This document shows, piece after piece, positions 49,044 to 56,646 of a DNA stretch of 64,000 nt (positions are counted from its first letter, which is position 1; every line of letters starts with the position of its first letter). Below the pieces are notes generated by a model. The model did no database searches and was not told the DNA's origin. It worked only from the letters and a program-made list of their open reading frames with translations. The DNA comes from Streptomyces sp. CB02366. GTDB taxonomy: Bacteria > Actinomycetota > Actinomycetes > Streptomycetales > Streptomycetaceae. The stretch spans positions 62,001 to 126,000 of the forward strand of contig NZ_LIVT01000008.1 of NCBI RefSeq assembly GCF_001905905.1, written 5' to 3'. Both the position numbers and the translations under genes were made by a program.

Positions 49044-50815
49044 ACGACACCGGCACGGGCGCCGGGGCCCGGGCGCGCCCGGCGGACGCCCCGCCCCCGC
49101 TCCCGGCCCCCGCGGCGGGCCCCGGCGCGCCCCGCCCTTCCGGCGCCGCGTCCGGGACGGCGGGCGGCGGGCAGCCCCGGCTCGGGTCGTTCCTCGCCCG
49201 CGCGGCGGCGGCGACGGCGGCGCTGACCGTGCTGGGGGCCGCCCTCGGTCTGGTGCGGGACCAGACCATCGCCCGGTACTTCGGGGCGAGCGACGCGAGC
49301 GATGCCTTCCTGATCGCCTGGACCGTGCCGGAGATGGCGGCGACGCTGCTGATCGAGGACGGGATGGCCCTGCTCCTCGTCCCCGCGTTCAGCCTCGCCC
49401 TGAGCCGGCGGGACGGAGCCGCCCACCCGGCGGCCGGCCGGGGGGAGAACGGGACCGCGCAGCCCCGCCCCATGCGGACGGGCGCCGCGGACGGTCCGGT
49501 TCCCGACCCGGTACGGGAGCTGGTCGCGGCCACCCTCCCCCGGCTGCTCCTGCTGCTCTCCGGCGGGGCGGGGCTGTTGGTCCTGGGCGCGCCCTGGGTC
49601 GTGGGCGTGCTGGCCCCCGGACTCGCCGACCCCCGGCTCGCGGTGGACTGCACCCGGCTGACCGCCGTCACCGTCCTCACCTTCGGGATCACCGGCTACT
49701 TCAGCGCCGCCCTGCGCGCGCACCGCAGCTTCCTGCCGCCCGCCGGGGTCTACGTCGCCTACAACATCGGCATCATCGCGACGACGCTGGCCCTGCACGC
49801 GGTGTGGGGGGTGCGGGCCGCGGCGGCCGGGGTCGCGATCGGCAGCGTCCTGATGATCCTCGCCCAACTGCCCGTGTTCCTGCGGTTGGCGCCGCCCGGG
49901 CGCCCCCGGCCGCCCCGGTCCGGACGGATCGGCAAGCGGCCCGCGCGGACCGCTCCGCCGCTGGGGTTCGCGGTGCTGGCCCCGGTGATCCTGTTCGTGG
50001 TGGGCCGTCAGTCCCAGGTGCTGGTGGAGCGGTTCCTCGCCTCCACCCTGCCGGCGGGCGCGATCTCGCACCTGAACTACGCGCAGAAGGTCGCACAGCT
50101 GCCGATGGTGCTGTCGCTGATGATCTGCACGGTGACCTTCCCGGTCGTCGCCCGGGCCATGGCCGCCGGGGAGCGGGAGAAAGCCCGGCTCCGGGTCGAG
50201 CGCGACCTGGGGCTGGCCGGGACGGTGGTGCTGCTCGGAGCGGCCGTCGTCCTCGGCTACGCGCCCCAGATCATCGAAGTGCTCTTCCAGCGCGGCGCGT
50301 TCGACGCCTCCGACACCGACGCCACCGCCCAGGTCATGCGGGTCTACGCCCTGGGGCTGCTCGGGCACTGCCTGGTCGGCGCGCTGAGCCGGCCGTTCTT
50401 CTCGGCGGGGCGGCCCACCTGGTTCCCGGCGTTCGCCATGGGCACCGGGCTGCTGGTGACGACGGGAGCCGGGTACGCGCTGACGTACCGCTTCGGCGTG
50501 GACGGGATCGCGACCGCCAACGCGCTCGGGATCAGCACGACCGCCCTGCTGCTCCTGATGGGCCTCGGCACCCGGGTGGTCCCCATCCGGGCCCGTGCCG
50601 TGGCGCTCTCGCTGGGCCGGCTCGCGGGGGCGTCGCTGGCGGCGGGCGCGGCCGGCTGGGCATGCGCCCCCCTCGTCGCGGACCCGGTGCTGAGCCTGGC
50701 CGCCGGCTGCCTCCTCGTTCCCGCCGTGTTCTTCCCGACCGGCCTCGCCCTGCGCTCCCCCGAGGTCGTATCCCTGCTGGCACTCGTCCGACGGAGGTTC
50801 CTCGATGGCCGCTGA
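49040..50815 (+). CDS. MurJ/MviN-family flippase (EPS operon gene 4)
   Basis: The product is 591 aa. A Pro/Gly-rich N-terminal extension of about 45 residues precedes a MviN/MurJ core with 12-14 membrane segments: ALTVLGAALGLVRDQTIARY, FGASDASDAFLIAWTVPEMA, ALRAHRSFLPPAGVYVAYNI and IEVLFQRGAFDASDTDATAQ are family hallmarks. MurJ flips lipid II. Placed inside a polysaccharide operon with no Wzx gene, this paralog probably flips the lipid-linked EPS repeat. Overlaps of 4 bp upstream and 11 bp downstream. Confidence 0.85.
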   Translation: MNDTGTGAGARARPADAPPPLPAPAAGPGAPRPSGAASGTAGGGQPRLGSFLARAAAATAALTVLGAALGLVRDQTIARYFGASDASDAFLIAWTVPEMAATLLIEDGMALLLVPAFSLALSRRDGAAHPAAGRGENGTAQPRPMRTGAADGPVPDPVRELVAATLPRLLLLLSGGAGLLVLGAPWVVGVLAPGLADPRLAVDCTRLTAVTVLTFGITGYFSAALRAHRSFLPPAGVYVAYNIGIIATTLALHAVWGVRAAAAGVAIGSVLMILAQLPVFLRLAPPGRPRPPRSGRIGKRPARTAPPLGFAVLAPVILFVVGRQSQVLVERFLASTLPAGAISHLNYAQKVAQLPMVLSLMICTVTFPVVARAMAAGEREKARLRVERDLGLAGTVVLLGAAVVLGYAPQIIEVLFQRGAFDASDTDATAQVMRVYALGLLGHCLVGALSRPFFSAGRPTWFPAFAMGTGLLVTTGAGYALTYRFGVDGIATANALGISTTALLLLMGLGTRVVPIRARAVALSLGRLAGASLAAGAAGWACAPLVADPVLSLAAGCLLVPAVFFPTGLALRSPEVVSLLALVRRRFLDGR

Positions 50816-51617
50816 CTCCCCGGCTCCTTGCGCTGACAGTCCCCCGTCCCCGCTCCGCCCGCACACCCGCCGTCAGCCGTGGATCCTCACCTACCACTCG
50901 GTGGCGGACCCGGGCGACGACCCCTACGGCATCACCGTCTCCCCCGGACGGCTCGACGAGCAGCTGTCCTGGCTGCGCAGCCGGCGTCTCAGGGGCGTGG
51001 GGGTCTCCGAGCTGCTGCGCGCGGGCCCCGCGGGGTGGCGCGGCCTGGTCGGACTGACCTTCGACGACGGGTACGCGGACTTCCTCGACGAGGCGCTGCC
51101 GGTGCTGCGCAGGCACGGCTTCCGGGCCACGGTCTTCGTCCTTCCGGGCCGGCCGGGCGGCGTCAACGAGTGGGATCCGCTGGGTCCGCGCAAACCGCTC
51201 CTCACCCGGGCGGACGTCCGGCGGGTGGCCGAGGCGGGCATCGAGGTCGGTTCGCACGGCCTCTACCACCGGGACCTGAGGGCGCTGCCGGACGAGGAAC
51301 TGCGCCGTGAGACCCGGCACAGCCGGGAGCTGATCGGCGACCTCACGGGGACGCCCCCGGAGGGCTTCTGCTACCCGTACGGCTACCTCGACCCGCGGGT
51401 CGCCCGGGCCGCGCGGACGGCGGGCTACGGCTACGCGTGCGCGCTGGCGCCGGGGCCGCTGCTCAGCCGGTTCGCGCTGCCCCGCACCCACATCAGCCAG
51501 GCGGACCGGGGGGTGCGGCTGTGGGCCAAGGACCTGCGGCACGGGCTGCGGCAGGCGGCGGCGCCCGGGGCGGGCCTCCGGGCCGCCGGACCGGTGCGGG
51601 CGGGCGGCGCCCGATGA
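50805..51617 (+). CDS. Polysaccharide deacetylase (EPS operon gene 5)
   Basis: The product is 270 aa. The NodB domain shows motif 1 GLTFDDGYADFLDEALPVLR with the metal-binding Asp pair and motif 2 VGSHGLYHRDLRALPDEELR with the two histidines, then FCYPYGYLDPRVARAARTAG. The N-terminus reads ILTYHSVADPGDDPYGITVS. No signal peptide is evident, so it may act on the cytoplasmic lipid-linked intermediate. It would remove N-acetyl groups from a hexosamine in the polymer. It starts 11 bp before the flippase gene ends. Confidence 0.85.
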   Translation: MAADSPAPCADSPPSPLRPHTRRQPWILTYHSVADPGDDPYGITVSPGRLDEQLSWLRSRRLRGVGVSELLRAGPAGWRGLVGLTFDDGYADFLDEALPVLRRHGFRATVFVLPGRPGGVNEWDPLGPRKPLLTRADVRRVAEAGIEVGSHGLYHRDLRALPDEELRRETRHSRELIGDLTGTPPEGFCYPYGYLDPRVARAARTAGYGYACALAPGPLLSRFALPRTHISQADRGVRLWAKDLRHGLRQAAAPGAGLRAAGPVRAGGAR

Positions 51618-52750
51618 GGGCGCTGCACGTCATCACCGGGCTGGGGGTGGGCGGGGCCGAGCGGCAGTTGCGGCTGCTGCTGCGTCACCTCCCGGTGGAG
51701 TGCGACGTCGTGACGCTCACCAATCCGGGGGCGGTGGCCGAGGAGCTGCGGTCGGACGGGGTCCGGGTGACCCATCTCGGGATGCGCGGCAACCGGGACC
51801 TGTCGGCCGTGGGCAGGCTGGCCCAACTGATCCGGGACGGCCGCTACGACCTGGTCCACACGCACCTGTACCGGGCCTGCGTGTACGGCAGGGTCGCGGC
51901 CCGTCTCGCCGGGACGCGGGCGACGGTGGCGACCGAGCACTCCCTGGGGCGCGCCGAGATCGAGGGGCGCCCGCTCACCCGGTCCGTCCGCGCCCTCTAC
52001 CTCTCCACCGAACGCCTCGGCGCGGCGACCGTCGCCGTCTCCTCCACCGTGGCCGGGCGGCTGCGGGACTGGGGGGTGCCCGCCGAGCGGATCCGGCTGG
52101 TGCCCAACGGGATCGACGCGGACCGGTTCCGCTTCGACGCCCGGCGCCGGGCGGAGGTCCGGGCGGCGCTGGACGTCCCGGAGGACGCGTTCGTGGTCGG
52201 CGGCGTCGGCCGGCTGGTGCCGGGCAAGCGGTTCGACGTGCTGATCCGCGCGGTCGCCGCCCTGCCCGAGGCCCGTCTGCTGCTGGCCGGCGACGGGCCG
52301 GAGGCCGGGGCGCTGCGGACGCTGGCGCTGCGGCTCGGGGCGGTGGACCGCGTCCGGTTCCTCGGGGAGTGCGACGAGGGCGGGGACGGTCCGGTCCCCG
52401 GTGTTCCGGCGCTGCTGAGCGCCCTGGACGTGTTCGTCTCCACCTCCCGCGAGGAGTCCTTCGGCCTCGCCGCCGTGGAGGCGCTGGCCGCCGGGCTGCC
52501 GGTGCTCCACGACGCCTGCCCGGCCATCGACGACCTGCCCGCCGCGTACGCCCCGGGGGCCACCCGGATCGCCGGAAGTCCCGAGGAGCTGACGGCCCGG
52601 CTGCGGCAGTCGATACGGGCCGGCCCGGACCGCCGCCCGCCGCCCCGGGCCGTCGGCCACTACGACATCAGGCGCAGCAGCGAGCGCCTGATGGACGTGT
52701 ACGCGTACGCCCTCGACACCGCCCCACCGAACCGGAGAGCCTTCTCATGA
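51614..52750 (+). CDS. GT4-family glycosyltransferase (EPS operon gene 6)
   Basis: The product is 378 aa. MRALHVITGLGVGGAERQLR is the typical GT4 start with the donor-loop GGAE. RLVPNGIDADRFRFDARRRA, GGVGRLVPGKRFDVLIRAVA and STSREESFGLAAVEALAAGL with the Glu-x7-Glu motif follow. It adds a second sugar to the lipid-linked repeat. ATGA overlaps on both sides (51614 and 52747). Confidence 0.85.
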   Translation: MRALHVITGLGVGGAERQLRLLLRHLPVECDVVTLTNPGAVAEELRSDGVRVTHLGMRGNRDLSAVGRLAQLIRDGRYDLVHTHLYRACVYGRVAARLAGTRATVATEHSLGRAEIEGRPLTRSVRALYLSTERLGAATVAVSSTVAGRLRDWGVPAERIRLVPNGIDADRFRFDARRRAEVRAALDVPEDAFVVGGVGRLVPGKRFDVLIRAVAALPEARLLLAGDGPEAGALRTLALRLGAVDRVRFLGECDEGGDGPVPGVPALLSALDVFVSTSREESFGLAAVEALAAGLPVLHDACPAIDDLPAAYAPGATRIAGSPEELTARLRQSIRAGPDRRPPPRAVGHYDIRRSSERLMDVYAYALDTAPPNRRAFS

Positions 52751-53418
52751 CCGACTCGCCCGAGCAGCAGCGGCATCTCGTCGTCCAGCGGCTGCGCACC
52801 GCCCTCGCCCGGCTGCCGCAGTGGTGGCCGCTGCCCGTCTCCGTGCTGATCGGCGCCGCGTCCGGTCTGTCCTACGGCGTGTTCGCCTCCCCGCAGTACG
52901 AGGCGACCAGCTACGCGATGGCGGTCGCGGAGGGGGAGACGGACCCGTCGGCGGCGCTGGGGTACGCCCAGTCGTACGGGCGGCTGGCCACGAGCGACGC
53001 GACCCTCTCGTACGCGCAGGGCGCGGCGGGCGAGCCCGTGCGCGAGCTGCGGTCCCAGGTTCGGTCGGAGACCTCCCCCGACTCGCCGATGATCGCGGTG
53101 ACCGGCGTCTCCGAGGACCGGCGCAAGGCGGCCGACATCGCCAACGCGGTCATCGAGGCCGTCGTCGTGAGCAGCGGCCACGTCTCGAAGGACACCGGGG
53201 TGAAGCTGATCCAGTTCACCCACGCGATGAGGCCGGACCAGCCGGTCTCGCCGTCCGTGCCGCTGGGTACGGCCGTGGGGGCGGCGGCGGGCGGCCTGCT
53301 GGGCGGTCTCGTGCTGCTGGTCCGGCCGCGCGGGGCGGGGTGGAGCGTCTCGGCGCAGGTGCCCGGTCCGGCCTCCGGGGGCGGCGTCGCCCAGGACGTG
53401 CGGGAGGCGGTCCGATGA
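52747..53418 (+). CDS. Wzz/chain-length-determinant-like membrane protein without kinase (EPS operon gene 7)
   Basis: The product is 223 aa. Two membrane segments (WWPLPVSVLIGAASGLSYGV near residue 30 and GTAVGAAAGGLLGGLVLLVR near 185) frame an extracytoplasmic alpha/beta domain (SPQYEATSYAMAVAEG, MIAVTGVSEDRRKAADIANA). This is the Wzz/CapA layout. The tyrosine-kinase domain found in Wzc-type proteins is absent, and no separate kinase gene lies in the cluster. It probably tunes chain length together with the Wzy-like gene 3 protein. Confidence 0.8.
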   Translation: MTDSPEQQRHLVVQRLRTALARLPQWWPLPVSVLIGAASGLSYGVFASPQYEATSYAMAVAEGETDPSAALGYAQSYGRLATSDATLSYAQGAAGEPVRELRSQVRSETSPDSPMIAVTGVSEDRRKAADIANAVIEAVVVSSGHVSKDTGVKLIQFTHAMRPDQPVSPSVPLGTAVGAAAGGLLGGLVLLVRPRGAGWSVSAQVPGPASGGGVAQDVREAVR

Positions 53419-54563
53419 CGGCCCCCCGGCCGGGTGGGCTGGCCGTGACGTTGTGCCGGGACTTCGGGGAGTTCGGCGCGCTGGCCGGCGAGTGGGACGC
53501 GCTGCACCGGCGGTGTGCCACCGCCACCCCGTTCCAGAGCCATGCCTGGCTCCACTCCTGGTGGATCTCCTACGGTCAGGAGGGGCGGCTGCGGGTGCTG
53601 CTGGTCCGGCGGGCGGGGCGGCTGATCGGGGCGGCGCCGCTGATGCTGGTGCACCGTCCGATGCCGCTGCTCGTCCCGATGGGCGGTGCGGTGTCCGACT
53701 TCTTCGACATCCTGCTGGACGAGGAGGAGGCCGGGTACGCGGTGGGGGCGCTGGGACGCGGCCTGGACCGGGCGGCCCGGCACACGGTGGTGGATCTGCG
53801 GGAGGTCCGGCCGGACGCGTCGGCGCAGTTGCTGTTCGGGCGGTGGGCGGGGGCCCGGAGCCGGCTCGCGGACTCCACGTGCATGGAGCTTCCGGCCGCG
53901 CCGCTGGACGGCGTGGTGGCGCGGCTGACGGGTTCGCGGGGGCAGCGGCTGCGTTCCAAGCTGCGCAAGGTCGAGGCCCTGGGCGTCGAGGCGCACCGGG
54001 TTCCCGGGGACGCGGTGCCCGCCGCGATCGGCACGCTGCTGCGGCTGCACGAGCGGCAGTGGGAGGGCCGGGCGGTCAACCCCGAGCACCTGCGGGCGCG
54101 GTTCTCGGACCATCTGATCCGGTCGGTGGGCCGGATGGTGGGGGACGGCACCGCGGCGCTGACCGAGTTCCGGCTGAACGGCGAGGTGGTGGCGTCCAAC
54201 CTGTCGCTGGAGTCCGGGCGGCTGGCGGGCGGCTACCTGTACGGGGCGGATCCGGTGCTGCGCGAGCGGAAGGTCGACGTGTCGACGATGCTGCTGCGGG
54301 AGGTGGCCCGGCAGGCCGCGGACGGCGGGCGCGAGGTGCTGAGCCTGTTGCGTGGGGCGGAGGCGTACAAGAACCACTGGGGGCCCTCCCCCGTGGTCAA
54401 CCAGCGGCTGCTGCTGGCCCGGCCGGGTCTGGAGCCGCTGCTGCGGCTGCGCGAGTCGCAGGTGGCGGTGCGGGAGCGGGCGGCGGAGTCGGTGAAGGCC
54501 CGTTTCCCGGCGGCTCGGGCCTGGCACGAGCGGTTGACCGCGCTGCCGGTGATCGGCCGCTGA
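53415..54563 (+). CDS. BioF2/FemAB-like GNAT acyltransferase (EPS operon gene 8)
   Basis: The product is 382 aa. TPFQSHAWLHSWWISYGQEG, GQRLRSKLRKVEALGVEAHR, LLRLHERQWEGRAVNPEHLR and NLSLESGRLAGGYLYGADPV, plus GAEAYKNHWGP near the end, are typical of the CelD/BioF2-like acetyltransferase domain common in polysaccharide operons. It probably acylates a sugar, perhaps the amine exposed by the deacetylase. Last gene of the coupled run; the chaplin gene follows after 139 bp with its own ribosome-binding site. Confidence 0.8.
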   Translation: MTAPRPGGLAVTLCRDFGEFGALAGEWDALHRRCATATPFQSHAWLHSWWISYGQEGRLRVLLVRRAGRLIGAAPLMLVHRPMPLLVPMGGAVSDFFDILLDEEEAGYAVGALGRGLDRAARHTVVDLREVRPDASAQLLFGRWAGARSRLADSTCMELPAAPLDGVVARLTGSRGQRLRSKLRKVEALGVEAHRVPGDAVPAAIGTLLRLHERQWEGRAVNPEHLRARFSDHLIRSVGRMVGDGTAALTEFRLNGEVVASNLSLESGRLAGGYLYGADPVLRERKVDVSTMLLREVARQAADGGREVLSLLRGAEAYKNHWGPSPVVNQRLLLARPGLEPLLRLRESQVAVRERAAESVKARFPAARAWHERLTALPVIGR

Positions 54564-54702
54564 CACGCCGGGAGTACGCCGGACGGCGGTGTCGAAGGGT
54601 TCTCCCGCCTGTTGATCCGTTACCGACCGGCGTCTTCCGCGTTGTCAGGGGGTGCGGGCCTCGTGTCCGCGGCACAACCCCCCTTCTTACAAGGAGTTCT
54701 CC

Positions 54703-54987
54703 ATGTCTCGTATGACGAAGGCCGCCGCTGTGATGGCCGGCACCGGCGCCCTGATCGCCGGCGGCGCCGGCATGGCGTCCGCGGACGCCGGTGCTCAGGG
54801 CCTCGCCGCCGGTTCCCCCGGTGTCGCGTCGGGCAACGTCCTCCAGATCCCGGTGCACGTGCCGGTGAACCTCTGCGGCAACACGATCAACGTGATCGGC
54901 GTGCTGAACCCCGCCTTCGGCAACACCTGCGTCAACGCCGACGTCCACGACAACGGCCACGGCGGCGACTACGGCTACGGCCGCTGA
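54703..54987 (+). CDS. Short chaplin (surface amyloid protein)
   Basis: The product is 94 aa. The signal peptide MSRMTKAAAVMAGTGALIAG ends near GMASA. The mature protein carries one chaplin domain: GNVLQIPVHVPVNLCGNTIN and VIGVLNPAFGNTC, with the two conserved cysteines, then a Gly/His/Asp-rich tail (DNGHGGDYGYGR) longer than in classic short chaplins. Chaplins self-assemble into hydrophobic amyloid films on aerial hyphae. There is no sorting signal, so it is secreted rather than wall-anchored. AAGGAG lies 7 nt before the ATG. A hairpin at 55004-55041 follows. Confidence 0.9.
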   Translation: MSRMTKAAAVMAGTGALIAGGAGMASADAGAQGLAAGSPGVASGNVLQIPVHVPVNLCGNTINVIGVLNPAFGNTCVNADVHDNGHGGDYGYGR

Positions 54988-55003
54988 TCACCCGTAGTAC
55001 CCG

Positions 55004-55041
55004 AGCGGCCGGTCCCCTCCTCGCGGAGGGGGCCGGCCGCT
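55004..55041. terminator. Bidirectional terminator between chaplin and tyrosinase genes
   Basis: AGCGGCCGGTCCCCTCC and GGAGGGGGCCGGCCGCT form a 17-bp stem with one T-G pair and a 4-nt loop, between two convergent genes. Confidence 0.7.
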
Positions 55042-55054
55042 TCGCCGGGCGGGG

Positions 55055-55918
55055 TCAGGCGTAGCGGTAGACCCTGCCGTGGTCGAGGAGCTTCCTCGGG
55101 GTCACGCCCCACGGGGGCATCGCCTCGTCGAGGCCGAAGACGTGGTCGCGTTCGCGTCCGGGGTCGGCGGGCTTGCGGCCCGGCACGTAGGCCGACTCGG
55201 GGTGCGCCTTGCGCCAGCGGTCCCAGATCAGGTCGATGAAGGAGTGGTGCAGCCAGAACACCGGGTCCTCCGGGGAGGCGGCGCCCGCCATGGGGCCGCC
55301 GACCCACTGGTGGACCCGGTTGTGGAGGCCCACGGCGCGCACGCCCCGGATGCCCCATCCCTCGACGCGGTTGCGGAAGCCCTCGGTGCAGACGCTGTTC
55401 CACGGCGCGGTGTCGTAGACCGGGTCCTTGAGCGCCCGCGCCAGTTCGTTCCCGGTGGGGAGGGAGACCGGGTCGCGGCCGGGGCGGCCGAAGTTGCGGG
55501 TGAGGTAGTTCTGGTCGGTGACGCCCCGGCCGACGCTCCAGTTGCCGGCCGCGTAGGCGAAGGGCCCGGTGGTGACCCGGCGGTCGCCGGGCCTGCCGTT
55601 GCCGCCGAGGAAGTCCTCCGCCCAGAGGGACGAGGTCGGGCTGCCGTCCCGGGTCCAGTCCCAGTACGGAACGCTGACGCCCGCGTCGACGCGCTGGAGC
55701 GCCTTCTCGAACTCCAGCAGGTACTGGCGGTGCCAGGGGAAGAAGGAGGGCGTCATGTGCGCCGGGCGCGGCCGGCGTTCGGTGTCCATGACGTAGTACT
55801 CCCGGTGCATGACGACGAAGTCGTCGTAGCGGCCCGAGCGTTTCAGTTTCAGGATCGCGTCGACGAGCCGGCGCTTCTCGGTGCGCGTCAGGTCGCGCTG
55901 GTTCTTGCGGGTGTACAC
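55055..55918 (-). CDS. melC2: Tyrosinase MelC2
   Basis: The product is 287 aa, close to known Streptomyces tyrosinases. The type 3 copper ligands are visible: CuA in MHREYYVMDT and HMTPSFFPWHRQYLLEFEKA, CuB in HNRVHQWVGGPM and DPVFWLHHSFIDLIWDRW. It oxidises monophenols and diphenols to quinones for melanin. It has no signal peptide, as expected, because MelC1 carries it through the Tat pathway. GTG start 19 bp after the melC1 stop. Confidence 0.9.
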   Translation of the reverse strand: MYTRKNQRDLTRTEKRRLVDAILKLKRSGRYDDFVVMHREYYVMDTERRPRPAHMTPSFFPWHRQYLLEFEKALQRVDAGVSVPYWDWTRDGSPTSSLWAEDFLGGNGRPGDRRVTTGPFAYAAGNWSVGRGVTDQNYLTRNFGRPGRDPVSLPTGNELARALKDPVYDTAPWNSVCTEGFRNRVEGWGIRGVRAVGLHNRVHQWVGGPMAGAASPEDPVFWLHHSFIDLIWDRWRKAHPESAYVPGRKPADPGRERDHVFGLDEAMPPWGVTPRKLLDHGRVYRYA

Positions 55919-55937
55919 CGGTGCGGGTCCTCCTGGT

Positions 55938-56414
55938 TCACATGGGGTGCGCGGCTGCGGGGTGCGCGAGGCGGGCGTCGCCGAGTTCGTCGACGGCGGC
56001 GCGGGCCGTCTCCAGCAGCGTCGGGTACGACTCGTAGTGCCGGACGTCGCTCAGATAGGTGCCGTCCGCCCGCCTCATGACGTGCAGCGGCCTGCCGTCG
56101 ATGCGGATCTCGGTGACCGGTTCGGCGGCGATCGCCACGCGGGCGTCGTCCGCGGCTCCGGCGGGGACGGCCGAGGCCGCCGCTGTGCGGATCTCCCGTC
56201 CCCGGTACATCTCGGCGAACTGTTCCGCCGGGGAACCGGATCCGACCCTCCCGGGGTCCGGTGCGGGGCGGGCCTCGGCGGTCCGCTCGCGGTCGAGCAG
56301 CGGGAGCAGGGCTCCGGCGGTACCCGTGGCGACGGCGGCCGTGAAGGCTCCGCGCAGGACGATCCTGCGGGAGGGGACGGGGGCGCCGCCCGGTTTCGCG
56401 GGGGTGGGGCTCAT
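55938..56414 (-). CDS. melC1: Tyrosinase cofactor/copper chaperone MelC1
   Basis: The product is 158 aa. It has a Tat-type leader (PSRRIVLRGAFTAAVATGTA) and the conserved MelC1 blocks EMYRGREIRTAA, VTEIRIDGRPLHVMRRADGT and LSDVRHYESYPTLLETARAA. MelC1 loads copper into MelC2 and mediates its export. First gene of the melC operon. The divergent 230-bp region to the P450 gene holds its promoter. Confidence 0.9.
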   Translation of the reverse strand: MSPTPAKPGGAPVPSRRIVLRGAFTAAVATGTAGALLPLLDRERTAEARPAPDPGRVGSGSPAEQFAEMYRGREIRTAAASAVPAGAADDARVAIAAEPVTEIRIDGRPLHVMRRADGTYLSDVRHYESYPTLLETARAAVDELGDARLAHPAAAHPM

Positions 56415-56646
56415 GGGTTGACTGCCTGCCTCTCGTTAACTCGTCCGAGGTGCTTCTGATGGCGATGTTGACAACGAGGCGGTGGCGAAACAGTTCTCGT
56501 GGGTGCGGCGTACGGTGCATGCGCGGGGCCCGCGCTCCGGCAAACGCGTGAGGGTGCGGGGCCATCGGCGGCGGCGGGCCGCGTCGCGGGCTCCCGCGCT
56601 TCCCGGGGCCCCGACCATGGTCGGGCGAACCGTGGAGGTGATGGGC

